From Limnobacter sp. SAORIC-580 (GTDB lineage Bacteria; Pseudomonadota; Gammaproteobacteria; Burkholderiales; Burkholderiaceae_B): 64,000 nucleotides of DNA. Positions 56,349 to 64,000 of the stretch are shown piece after piece (position 1 is the stretch's first letter; each line of letters opens with the position of its first letter). The stretch is from NCBI RefSeq assembly GCF_013004065.1, contig NZ_CP053084.1, positions 1,736,001-1,800,000 on the forward strand, written 5' to 3'. Below the pieces are notes generated by a model. It saw only the letters and a list, made by a program, of their open reading frames with translations, made no database searches and was not told the origin of the DNA. Made by a program: the position numbers and the translations under genes.

Positions 56349-56846
56349 ATGCCAACCAAAGCCATTTGTCATTATTTTCATCGAGATATCATCATTCCCA
56401 CGCTCAAAACAATGAATATGGGAGGCGAAAATATCTCTGAACTATTACTTGGAACAGCATTGGTTGAAAGCCGATTAACCTGGCGAAAACAGATGGGAAA
56501 TGGACCGGCCCGCGGCTTGTATCAAATGGAAATGGCAACGCATGACGACATTTGGAACAATTATCTCAGCTATCGTAAACCTCTTGCCGACAAGGTGTTG
56601 CAATTCAAAACAAGCCACAAAGCCAACTCGGAAGAGGAGCTTATTAACAACGATCTGTATGCAACAGCCATGGCACGCATACATTACGCCCGAGTGAAAG
56701 AAGCAATCCCTGCCACGGGAGACATTGTAGGCATGGCCAATTACTGGAAAAAATACTACAACACGATTTTAGGCAAAGGATTCCCCGACAAATATGTTGA
56801 GGTGTGGAATCAAACGGTGGGGGAGCTGGTTTGTGATGTTAAATAA
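56349..56846 (+). CDS. Lysozyme/transglycosylase-like protein, phage-type
   Basis: A 165-residue protein whose middle reads ISELLLGTALVESRLTWRKQ then GPARGLYQMEMATHDDIW, resembling the catalytic Glu and GLYQ motif of lysozyme-like transglycosylases. There is no signal peptide. Base composition is visibly AT-richer than neighbours. It overlaps the following gene by 11 nt, forming a two-gene island between sbtA and metR. It may be phage-derived; substrate cleavage is inferred. Confidence 0.68.
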   Translation: MPTKAICHYFHRDIIIPTLKTMNMGGENISELLLGTALVESRLTWRKQMGNGPARGLYQMEMATHDDIWNNYLSYRKPLADKVLQFKTSHKANSEEELINNDLYATAMARIHYARVKEAIPATGDIVGMANYWKKYYNTILGKGFPDKYVEVWNQTVGELVCDVK

Positions 56847-57279
56847 ATTCGTAGCTCTCACAATATTAGGTAGCACACAGATACCTTCACTTTCGGCCGA
56901 GCAAATTCAGTTTATCGAGGGCCCTACAATTTATATTTCTGAAACGAACGGCCTGAAGGTCAATCAAGATGCCCACACCACTTTTGAGTCTTTTGTCAGA
57001 AACTGGTCGCAGTTTGAAATACTGATCGATAAAAACCTTTTTCCAATCAAAGCACCCAATTGCAAACAAACAATTCAGCTCCGGTTCAAAGGCATCGAAC
57101 CAATAAAAAACGAAACTAACCAAGTTCAAAAATCTCGATGGGAATTACTGGAGCGACTAAGAACAAACAATATTGAAGACACAACTCCAGTGTTCCTAAA
57201 GATTGACACTAGGCACTACATCAACAGGTCGGCCAACGGAAAATATACCCTTGAATATTGCAACGTATTTGTGGAATAA
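56836..57279 (+). CDS. Unknown secreted protein
   Basis: A 147-residue protein with a signal peptide (MLNKFVALTILGSTQIPSLS, cleavage near residue 20) and a mature domain rich in beta strands, Lys, Asn and Thr. I recognise no family. Its ATG overlaps the stop of the lysozyme-like gene and follows GGGGGAG, so the two are co-translated. The AT-rich composition matches its partner. A role as periplasmic partner or inhibitor of the upstream protein is possible but not shown. Confidence 0.7.
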   Translation: MLNKFVALTILGSTQIPSLSAEQIQFIEGPTIYISETNGLKVNQDAHTTFESFVRNWSQFEILIDKNLFPIKAPNCKQTIQLRFKGIEPIKNETNQVQKSRWELLERLRTNNIEDTTPVFLKIDTRHYINRSANGKYTLEYCNVFVE

Positions 57280-57284
57280 GTTTT

Positions 57285-58217
57285 CTAGTCATCACCCAAC
57301 AACTCAATTCCATCGAGTTCACGGGCGCACACTTCACGCATCACCGCCACAAAATCAGCGGTGTAGTGCTTACCGGCAATCGCTTTGGGCAAAGCTGCGT
57401 ACAAGGTTGACATCAAACCCTTTCTACCCAAAGGCACCTGGGCCACATAACCGCGGTCCACGTAGCCTTTCACCGCCCAGGCTGGCAAGGCTGAAAGCCC
57501 GCGTTTGCTGGCCACCAATTGCAACAGCGCCACGGTCAGTTCACTGCTGCGGCGTTTCACCTGCACACCCGCGGGCATCAAAAAATGCTTGATCACGTCC
57601 AGCATGTCGTCGGGTACCGGGTAGGTTAACAAGGTTTCACCAGCGAAATCAGTGGGCTTTAAATAAGCACGTTTGGCCAGCTTTGAATCCACAGGCACCA
57701 GGCCAACCATTTCAAACCGGAATAGCGGGAAGGAAACAATGCCCTCTTCCTCGCAAAGCTCGGACACAATTGCCAGTTCCGCATCGCCCTTGTGCAGCAG
57801 CCCCACCGGGTCGGCATGAAAACCGGAAACAATGTCCAGTTCCACTTCTGGCCACCGGTTACGGTACACGTCCATTGATGGCATCAGCCAGTCAAAGCAG
57901 GTGTGGCATTCAACGGCCACACGCAGTGGGCCGCCTGCCCCCTGCTTCATTTGTAGAATATCCAGTTCGGCCTGGTCAACCTGCCCCAGCACCTGGCCTG
58001 CAAGCTGCAATAGTCGTTGCCCAACAACACTGAATCGGCTTTGGCCGCCTTGCTTGTACACCAGTTCTTCGCCGAACCAGTCTTCCAGCGCCTTGACTTG
58101 ATGCGACACCGCACTTTGGGTAATGCACAGCACATCGGCCGCACGGCTAAGGCTGCCGGTTTGTTCAATGGCCTGTAGGGTACGCAGGTGGCGCAATTCC
58201 AGAATACTTTTTGACAT
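57285..58217 (-). CDS. metR: LysR-family regulator MetR
   Basis: A 310-residue LysR regulator with the helix-turn-helix in residues 10-65 (LRTLQAIEQTGSLSRAADVL, ITQSAVSHQVKALED) and effector domain behind. Its divergent position from metE and the sequence style (LRVAVECHTCFDWLMPSMDVY) identify MetR, which activates metE with homocysteine as cofactor. A perfect TGAA-N5-TTCA site overlaps its own start codon, consistent with autorepression. Confidence 0.93.
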   Translation of the reverse strand: MSKSILELRHLRTLQAIEQTGSLSRAADVLCITQSAVSHQVKALEDWFGEELVYKQGGQSRFSVVGQRLLQLAGQVLGQVDQAELDILQMKQGAGGPLRVAVECHTCFDWLMPSMDVYRNRWPEVELDIVSGFHADPVGLLHKGDAELAIVSELCEEEGIVSFPLFRFEMVGLVPVDSKLAKRAYLKPTDFAGETLLTYPVPDDMLDVIKHFLMPAGVQVKRRSSELTVALLQLVASKRGLSALPAWAVKGYVDRGYVAQVPLGRKGLMSTLYAALPKAIAGKHYTADFVAVMREVCARELDGIELLGDD

Positions 58218-58229
58218 GAATTATATTCA
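58217..58229. promoter_or_regulatory. MetR-type operator between metR and metE
   Basis: TGAATTATATTCA (TGAA-N5-TTCA) matches the known MetR consensus. It overlaps the metR start codon region and is 85 bp before metE. A looser inverted repeat TTATTC-GTTT-GAATAA lies at about 58245-58261. Confidence 0.65.
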
Positions 58230-58313
58230 CTATTTTCGATAATATTATTCGTTTGAATAATACTCTGTTTATGCCGATCATGATGTTTTAATTGCCACAC
58301 AAGAAGAAACTCC

Positions 58314-60662
58314 ATGATTAAAACGCACACCCTGGGTTTTCCCAGAATCGGTGAAAACCGTGAATTGAAATTTGCGCTAGAAAGCCACTGGCGCGGCGAA
58401 ACCACGGAGGAAGAACTGCGCGCCACCGCGCACGAATTGCGCCTGAAACACTGGCAAGCACAAATTGATTCCGGGCTTGATTTCATCACTGTAGGCGACT
58501 TTGCTTTTTACGATCAAATGGCAGACCACATTCAATTGCTGGGTTGCGAGCCCGCACGGTTTGAGTTCAAGGCTGAACAATCGAAGCTGCAACGCTACTT
58601 CACCATGGTTCGTGGAAAATCAACCGAGAACCACAGCTGCGCCCATGTTCACGAAACCTGGGCACTGGAAATGACCAAATGGTTCGACACAAACTACCAC
58701 TACATGGTGCCAGAGTTCACTTCAAGCACGGTGTTCAAAGCGCATACAGCAAGCCTTGTAGAGCAAATTGAACAAGCCAAAACCTTGAATCATCCCATCA
58801 AGGTCAGCCTGATCGGTCCACTCACTTTTCTGTATCAGGGCAAAAGCAAACAGACTGGTTTTGAGCAGTTCGATCTACTTGAAAAACTGCTGCCTGTGTA
58901 CGGACAAATTCTGGCTGAACTTAAAGCACATGGAATTGAATGGGTGCAACTGGATGAACCTGTATTGGGACTGGATTTGCCCGGCAATTACCTGGCGGCC
59001 TTCGAGCGCAGCTACCTGCAACTGAAAAGCAGCAGCATAAAAATTTTGCTGGCCACTTACTTTTCAACCACGCAGGGGCACACCAGCCCTGTGTGCAAAC
59101 TGCCTGTGGATGGTTTGCACATTGACTGCGTGCGTGCCGAAGAAGACTTGCCCTTGGTACTGGACTGGCTACCCAATTACAAGGTGCTGTCCTTGGGTTT
59201 GATCGACGGACGCAATATTTGGAAAACTGACCTGGAAGCCGCACTCAACAAAATAAGCAAAACTTTTGATGCTGGCAAAGGTGAGGTATGGCTCGCACCC
59301 AGTTGTTCGCTGTTGCATGTGCCCTACCGGTTCAACAACGACACCACCGTGAATCCGCAGGTATTGCCCTGGCTGGCCGGCGCGATTGAAAAGCTCGAAG
59401 AACTTGAACTTCTGAAGCAGGCCGCCAAAACACAACTACAAGGCAAAACACTGACAGGTGCTTTGGCCACTTTGTGGAATGAGCACCAAACCACAGTAAA
59501 ACAGCGCACGCAAAGCCCGCTGTTGAACAATGCAGAAGTCAAGGCCCGCCTTGCAGCACTGGCCCCAACAGCTGACCAACGTGGCAGCGAATTTGCCATT
59601 CGCCAGCAAGTGCAGCGCGAGCGTTTTAAGCTGCCTGCCTTCCCGACCACCACAATAGGTTCGTTTCCACAAACCAAAAATATTCGTAACTTGCGCGCAC
59701 GGTTCAAGAAAAACGAAATTGACGAAACCACCTATTGGCAGCACATTAGCCAGGAAATTCGCCAAGCGATCGAGTTTCAAGAACGGATTGGGTTGGACGT
59801 ACTCGTACATGGTGAAGCCGAGCGCAATGACATGGTGGAATATTTTGGCGAGCAACTGGAAGGCTTTACTTTCTCAGCCAACGGTTGGGTACAAAGCTAT
59901 GGTTCACGTTGCGTAAAGCCGCCAATTCTGTTTGGTGATGTATCTCGCCCCAAAGCAATGACAGTGGATGTCGCCCGCTTTGCCCAAAGCCTGAGTGAAA
60001 AACCTGTAAAAGGTATGCTCACAGGCCCGGTTACCATTTTGCAGTGGAGCTTCGTGCGCAACGACCAGGCCCGCGCCACCACCGCTCTGCAAATTGCACT
60101 GGCCATACGCGATGAAGTGGCCGAACTTGAAGCAGCGGGCATTGGCATGATTCAAATTGACGAGCCGGCCTACCGCGAAGGTTTGCCTTTGCGCAAAGCA
60201 CGCTGGGACGAGTATTTGAACTGGGCCAGCAAAGCCTTCCGCATTTCAGCCAGCCCCGTTCGAAATGACACGCAAATTCATACGCACATGTGTTATTCCG
60301 AATTCAACGATATTCTGCCCGCCATTGCGGCCATGGATGCCGATGTGATTACCATTGAAACCAGCCGTTCTGACATGGAACTGTTGCGTGGATTTGGTGA
60401 ATTCCATTACCCCAATGAAATTGGTCCGGGTGTCTACGACATTCACTCGCCCCGCGTACCGGGCCAGGATGAAATTGTTCGCCTGATCCGCAAAGCCGCG
60501 CAGGTTATTCCACCCGAAAACCTGTGGGTGAACCCCGATTGCGGCCTGAAAACACGTGGCTGGGAAGAAACCGAGGCGGCTTTGGCTGTGATGGTGAAGG
60601 CGACACAGGTATTGCGGGACGAACTGCAAGCTGAAAACCGGTCTGAAAAAACTGCTGCATAA
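58314..60662 (+). CDS. metE: Cobalamin-independent methionine synthase
   Basis: A 782-residue enzyme moving a methyl group from 5-methyltetrahydropteroyltriglutamate to homocysteine. It opens with IKTHTLGFPRIGENRELKFA, the conserved MetE N-terminus. The C-terminal catalytic barrel starts near FPTTTIGSFPQT (about 440) and contains the zinc ligands in IHTHMCYSEFNDI (His and Cys, about 660) and the last Cys in VNPDCGLKTRGW. Length is normal. Controlled by the divergent metR; a small GGGGTT/AACCCC hairpin follows its stop. Confidence 0.97.
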   Translation: MIKTHTLGFPRIGENRELKFALESHWRGETTEEELRATAHELRLKHWQAQIDSGLDFITVGDFAFYDQMADHIQLLGCEPARFEFKAEQSKLQRYFTMVRGKSTENHSCAHVHETWALEMTKWFDTNYHYMVPEFTSSTVFKAHTASLVEQIEQAKTLNHPIKVSLIGPLTFLYQGKSKQTGFEQFDLLEKLLPVYGQILAELKAHGIEWVQLDEPVLGLDLPGNYLAAFERSYLQLKSSSIKILLATYFSTTQGHTSPVCKLPVDGLHIDCVRAEEDLPLVLDWLPNYKVLSLGLIDGRNIWKTDLEAALNKISKTFDAGKGEVWLAPSCSLLHVPYRFNNDTTVNPQVLPWLAGAIEKLEELELLKQAAKTQLQGKTLTGALATLWNEHQTTVKQRTQSPLLNNAEVKARLAALAPTADQRGSEFAIRQQVQRERFKLPAFPTTTIGSFPQTKNIRNLRARFKKNEIDETTYWQHISQEIRQAIEFQERIGLDVLVHGEAERNDMVEYFGEQLEGFTFSANGWVQSYGSRCVKPPILFGDVSRPKAMTVDVARFAQSLSEKPVKGMLTGPVTILQWSFVRNDQARATTALQIALAIRDEVAELEAAGIGMIQIDEPAYREGLPLRKARWDEYLNWASKAFRISASPVRNDTQIHTHMCYSEFNDILPAIAAMDADVITIETSRSDMELLRGFGEFHYPNEIGPGVYDIHSPRVPGQDEIVRLIRKAAQVIPPENLWVNPDCGLKTRGWEETEAALAVMVKATQVLRDELQAENRSEKTAA

Positions 60663-60695
60663 TTGCTGCACAGGGGGTTAAAAACCCCGTGGGCA

Positions 60696-60729
60696 CGGGA
60701 AAATAGGATTAATAACACCTATTTTCCCG
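60696..60729. repeat. Perfect 12-bp inverted repeat before the thiolase gene
   Basis: CGGGAAAATAGG (60696-60707) pairs with CCTATTTTCCCG (60718-60729) around a 10-nt loop ATTAATAACA. It lies between metE and the thiolase and its right arm touches the thiolase ribosome site (GGAG). It lacks a T-run; it could be a regulator site or an RNA switch at the start of translation. Confidence 0.6.
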
Positions 60730-60742
60730 GAGACCCCAAACC

Positions 60743-61936
60743 ATGAAGCACGACCCCATCGTGATCGTATCTGCCGCCCGCACCCCCATGGGCGGTTTTC
60801 AGGGCAGCATGTCTGGTTTTACAGCCGGCGAACTGGGCGCACACGCCATTCAACAAGCCGTGTTGCGCGCTGGGCACCCCACCCTTTCTGAAAAAGTGGA
60901 TGAAGTGATCATGGGATGTGTGTTGCCAGCAGGCCAGGGGCAAGCACCAGCCCGCCAGGCCGCGCTCACCGCCGGTTTGCCATTGAGCAGCGCCTGCACC
61001 ACGATCAACAAAATGTGTGGTTCGGGCATGAAAGCCATCATGATGGCGCACGACAGCCTGTTGGCTGGCAGCACCCAAGTGGCGGTGGCAGGCGGCATGG
61101 AAAGCATGAGCAATGCACCCTACCTGCTGCCCAAAGCGCGCAGCGGCATGCGCATGGGCCATGGGCAGGTGATGGACCACATGTTTCTCGATGGCCTGGA
61201 AGACGCCTATGACAAAGGCAGACTAATGGGCAGCTTTGCTGAAGAATGCGCTGACCAATATCGCTTTACCCGCCAGGCGCAGGACGAATTCGCAATTCGC
61301 TCACTGGCACGCGCCAAACAAGCCACGGAAGACGGCAGTTTTCAATGGGAAATTGCCCCAATCGAAGTGGCCAGCCGCAAAGGCACGGAAGTCGTCAGCA
61401 CCGATGAACAGCCCCTGAAAGCAGACCCGGCCAAGATACCCACGTTGAAACCTGCCTTTCGACGTGACGGCGGCACGGTCACTGCTGCCAACAGTTCATC
61501 CATTTCCGATGGCGCAGCCGCGGTTGTGATGATGAAACAAAGCCATGCAGAAAAGCTGGGAATCAAGCCCTTGGCGCGCATACTGGGGCACAGCACCCAT
61601 GCGCAAAAGCCTAGTTTGTTTACCACCGCGCCGGTTGGTGCGTTACAAGGGCTGTTTGAAAAAATCGGCCTGAACGCCGCACAGGTTGACTTGTTTGAAA
61701 TCAACGAAGCATTTGCTGTGGTGACCATGGCTGCAATGGCTGACTTGAACCTGCCCGCGGACAAAGTGAATATTCACGGCGGCGCGTGTGCTTTGGGTCA
61801 CCCCATTGGTGCCAGCGGCGCCCGAATTGTATGCACCTTGATCGGTGCATTGAAAAAGACAAACGGAAAAATCGGCGTGGCCAGTTTGTGCATTGGGGGT
61901 GGCGAAGCCACGGCACTGGCGATCGAACTGATCTAA
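60743..61936 (+). CDS. Acetyl-CoA C-acyltransferase (thiolase)
   Basis: A 397-residue thiolase of normal length. The acyl-carrying Cys is in INKMCGSGMKAIM (about residue 91), the catalytic His in GGACALGHPIGASGARI (about 351) and the second Cys in SLCIGGGEATA (about 383). It either condenses two acetyl-CoA, for example for PHA supply with the phasin gene in this window, or cleaves 3-ketoacyl-CoA. Gene style is closer to the acetoacetyl-CoA type. The antiporter gene starts 18 nt downstream. Confidence 0.93.
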   Translation: MKHDPIVIVSAARTPMGGFQGSMSGFTAGELGAHAIQQAVLRAGHPTLSEKVDEVIMGCVLPAGQGQAPARQAALTAGLPLSSACTTINKMCGSGMKAIMMAHDSLLAGSTQVAVAGGMESMSNAPYLLPKARSGMRMGHGQVMDHMFLDGLEDAYDKGRLMGSFAEECADQYRFTRQAQDEFAIRSLARAKQATEDGSFQWEIAPIEVASRKGTEVVSTDEQPLKADPAKIPTLKPAFRRDGGTVTAANSSSISDGAAAVVMMKQSHAEKLGIKPLARILGHSTHAQKPSLFTTAPVGALQGLFEKIGLNAAQVDLFEINEAFAVVTMAAMADLNLPADKVNIHGGACALGHPIGASGARIVCTLIGALKKTNGKIGVASLCIGGGEATALAIELI

Positions 61937-61954
61937 AAACATCGAGAGACAAAA

Positions 61955-63718
61955 ATGATGGAAAGTGTTGTTTACTTTTTGCTGGCTGCCGCCCTGGCGG
62001 TGCCCCTGTTCAAGAAATTGGGCTTGGGCGCAATTTTGGGTTATCTGGCTGCCGGCGTGGTCATCGGCCCCCAAGTGCTGGGGCTGATCGACGACCCGGA
62101 AAAGGTGCTGCACTTCTCTGAAATTGGCGTTATCTTGCTGCTGTTTGTCATTGGGCTGGAACTGGAGCCCGCCAAGCTTTGGGCCATGCGTGCGCAAGTA
62201 CTCTTGCTGGGTTCGGGCCAGTTGTTCATTACTGCGGGCATCATTTACGGGGTGCTGGCATTCCTGTTCGAGATGAACAGCAATGCGGCCTTGGTCATCG
62301 CCCTGGCTTTGGGCCTTTCCTCAACGGCGTTCGCCATTCAATTGATGGCCGACAAAGGTATCTTGGGCAATGAAGACGGCCGGCGTGGTTTTTCCATGTT
62401 GCTGTTTCAAGACCTGGCGGTCGTTCCCATTCTGTTTGCCGTGCAGGCCTTGGCCCCAATAGAGCCCGACACCGACCCCGGACAGTGGTGGCTTGCACCC
62501 GCGGCCATTCTCGGGTTGATTGTATTTGCGCGTTTTCTGATCAATCCCGCCCTGCACTTTTTATCCCGCTACGGCGGACGTGAAATCATGACTGTGGTGG
62601 CCTTGTTGATTGTATTGGGCGCTGCGGTGGTGATGGAACATGCCAACCTCTCCATGGGTTTGGGTGCTTTCATGGCCGGCATGATGCTGGCCAACTCCTC
62701 ATTTCGGCATCAGCTTGAAGCCGACGTAGAGCCCTTTAAGGGCTTAAGCCTGGGTCTGTTTTTCATCTCGATTGGCATGACCTTGAATTTCGGTCTGCTG
62801 GTTGAATCTCCACTCACTGTGATGTTCGGCACCTTGGGCCTGATGTCATTGAAAGCACTGGTCATCATCGGCCTGGTCATGCTGGCAGGCGTTCCTTTCC
62901 CGCGTGGCCTGATGCTGGGTTTGATGTTGTGTCAGGGCGGTGAATTCGGTTTCGTGATCATGGCGCAAGCCATGGATCTTCGTTTGCTGGGCGAAGGCAC
63001 AGCAGGCATGGTCAATTTGATGATCGGTATTTCCATGGCGCTGACTGCACCGGCGGTGTTGTGGTTTGAAAAATTCACCGACAAGCAAATTGCAAAAGCG
63101 CCCGAGAACATCGAAAAGTTTGACAGCAGCGAATCAGAAGCACTTATTCTCGGGTTCGGCCGGTTTGGGCAGGTTACTGGCCGTATTCTGGCGGCCAATC
63201 AAATTCACTTCACTGCGCTGGACAAGAACGCCGAGCACATTGAGTTCGTCAAGAAATTCGGCAATCAAGTGTATTACGGCGATGCCTCGCGTGCCGAAGT
63301 TCTTGAAGCTGCGGGTATTTCAAAGGTTCGCACCGTGATTGTGGCCATTGATGATCCGAAGATGTCGCAAGCCATTGTTGAGTTCATTGTTCATCATTAC
63401 CCAAAAATCACCATCATCGCCCGTGCGCACAATCGAAACGATTACCTCGCACTGAAGGCAGCAGGTGCGCATTCGGTGATCCGTGAATTGTTCGCTGGCG
63501 CACTGGAGGCAGCCACCGAGGCGCTGCATGCACTGGGGTACAGCGACGGCCAAGCCATGCAGAAAGCAGAAACATTCAAGCAACACGATGAAAGCCTGTT
63601 GAACAAGCAAGCCAAAGTGCTGGGCGACAGCGAGAAAGTAATTGAAATAGGTCGACAGGGGCGCGAGGAACTGGAAGCCATATTCCAGCAAGATCAACGG
63701 GCAGCAAACAGAAGCTAA
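61955..63718 (+). CDS. CPA2-family cation:proton antiporter with TrkA-N domain (KefB/C-like)
   Basis: A 587-residue protein. Residues about 1-375 form some 12-13 membrane segments with LGAILGYLAAGVVIGPQ, FVIGLELEPAKLW and the family's ALGLSSTAFAIQLM. A cytosolic TrkA-N domain follows, with nucleotide-binding ALILGFGRFGQVTGRIL (about 393). It should exchange K+ or Na+ for protons under nucleotide or glutathione-type control; the ion is unknown. It overlaps nothing and is followed within 1 nt by the channel gene. Confidence 0.92.
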   Translation: MMESVVYFLLAAALAVPLFKKLGLGAILGYLAAGVVIGPQVLGLIDDPEKVLHFSEIGVILLLFVIGLELEPAKLWAMRAQVLLLGSGQLFITAGIIYGVLAFLFEMNSNAALVIALALGLSSTAFAIQLMADKGILGNEDGRRGFSMLLFQDLAVVPILFAVQALAPIEPDTDPGQWWLAPAAILGLIVFARFLINPALHFLSRYGGREIMTVVALLIVLGAAVVMEHANLSMGLGAFMAGMMLANSSFRHQLEADVEPFKGLSLGLFFISIGMTLNFGLLVESPLTVMFGTLGLMSLKALVIIGLVMLAGVPFPRGLMLGLMLCQGGEFGFVIMAQAMDLRLLGEGTAGMVNLMIGISMALTAPAVLWFEKFTDKQIAKAPENIEKFDSSESEALILGFGRFGQVTGRILAANQIHFTALDKNAEHIEFVKKFGNQVYYGDASRAEVLEAAGISKVRTVIVAIDDPKMSQAIVEFIVHHYPKITIIARAHNRNDYLALKAAGAHSVIRELFAGALEAATEALHALGYSDGQAMQKAETFKQHDESLLNKQAKVLGDSEKVIEIGRQGREELEAIFQQDQRAANRS

Positions 63719-63719
63719 G

Positions 63720-64000
63720 ATGGAAATTCTTCAATTTTTCAAAGACCTCGAACCCACGGTTGAACAGGTTTTCAATTTTCTCGAAGGCCGGCTTGGCAAG
63801 CTGGTCCTGTCGATCGCAATATTGATGTTGGCCACCACGATCAACCGCTTCATGCACTGGCGGCTGCTTCGGGAAACCAATGGAGCCACACCTCAAACGG
63901 GCAATGTGCGGGCCACTTGGGTTCGACGTAAAAACATTGTATGGGTCACTGCCCTGTTGCTGGTACTTGCTTTGTGGTCAGGGCAAATTACCGGTTTTCT
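63720..64000 (+). CDS. Mechanosensitive (MscS-family) channel-like protein, N-terminal fragment
   Basis: About 93 residues from ATG 63720 to the window end, still open. It shows two membrane segments (KLVLSIAILMLATTINRFM, residues about 27-45, and IVWVTALLLVLALWSGQI, about 73-90) joined by a polar loop with RRKN, as in the N-terminus of YbdG-like MscS proteins. It starts 1 nt after the antiporter stop, which suggests an osmotic or ion-stress operon. The pore domain is outside the window, so the family call is provisional. Confidence 0.65.
   Translation, partial: MEILQFFKDLEPTVEQVFNFLEGRLGKLVLSIAILMLATTINRFMHWRLLRETNGATPQTGNVRATWVRRKNIVWVTALLLVLALWSGQITGF

Overview
The window is chromosomal DNA of a betaproteobacterium. 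Burkholderiales is likely, and a Limnobacter-like organism is my best guess, from gene content and protein style rather than a search. Supporting signs are moderate GC, a PHA phasin, the aat-bpt-pyrD block, an apbC/dcd/amino-acid-decarboxylase neighbourhood, metR-metE, DUF1329 and DUF445 proteins, and many acyl-CoA enzymes. It is densely coded and mostly housekeeping. I see no rRNA, CRISPR array, intact insertion sequence or prophage.

Layout. 1-4.4 kb: a tripartite RND efflux operon on the minus strand (adaptor, pump, outer-membrane lipoprotein cut by the window edge), genes joined by ATGA overlaps. 4.5-5.1 kb: a small lipoprotein, then tRNA-Glu and tRNA-Ala with a clear promoter and terminator. 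5.2-8.4 kb: Nudix hydrolase, aat, bpt, pyrD. 8.4-11.5 kb: lutB-lutA-like lactate oxidation genes (no lutC beside them), divergent from an IclR regulator. 11.5-22.5 kb: a PBP7-type peptidase, a histone-deacetylase-like hydrolase, phasin, a CinA-like protein, an EI24 membrane protein, hrpA, argA and metC. 22.5-29.9 kb: a basic-amino-acid decarboxylase, dcd and apbC, with three less usual genes interspersed, two of them of unknown function (24.9-26.1 and 26.7-27.2 kb), then rubredoxin.

29.9-38.2 kb: a DUF2804 protein, a glycine-rich repeat protein with a retention-module-like N-terminus, two divergent DUF445 paralogues, an epoxide-hydrolase-like enzyme, fpr, and small oxidative/SRPBCC proteins. 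38.2-42.8 kb: a hybrid histidine kinase, a dienelactone hydrolase, a small membrane protein behind a near-consensus LexA box, and an MBL-fold lipoprotein. 43.0-51.6 kb: a seven-gene minus-strand run (Psd, SpeE-like, hotdog thioesterase, DUF2237, LCMT-like methyltransferase, DUF1329, ABC1 kinase) divergent from a class III aminotransferase, which is convergent with a small membrane protein. This looks like an uncharacterised lipid or envelope cluster.

51.6-52.2 kb: a non-coding gap with strong hairpins. 52.2-54.2 kb: acyl-CoA dehydrogenase and SDR behind a perfect palindromic operator. 54.3-56.3 kb: a LysR regulator divergent from an SbtA-type bicarbonate transporter. 56.3-57.3 kb: an AT-richer two-gene island with a lysozyme-like protein. 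57.3-60.7 kb: metR-metE. 60.7-64 kb: thiolase, a CPA2 antiporter and a truncated MscS-like channel.

The strongest leads are the SOS-boxed small membrane protein, the unknown protein and possible chaperone flanking dcd, the repeat protein, the seven-gene run, and the structured gap at 51.6-52.2 kb. Gene names come from reading motifs by eye; no database search was run.
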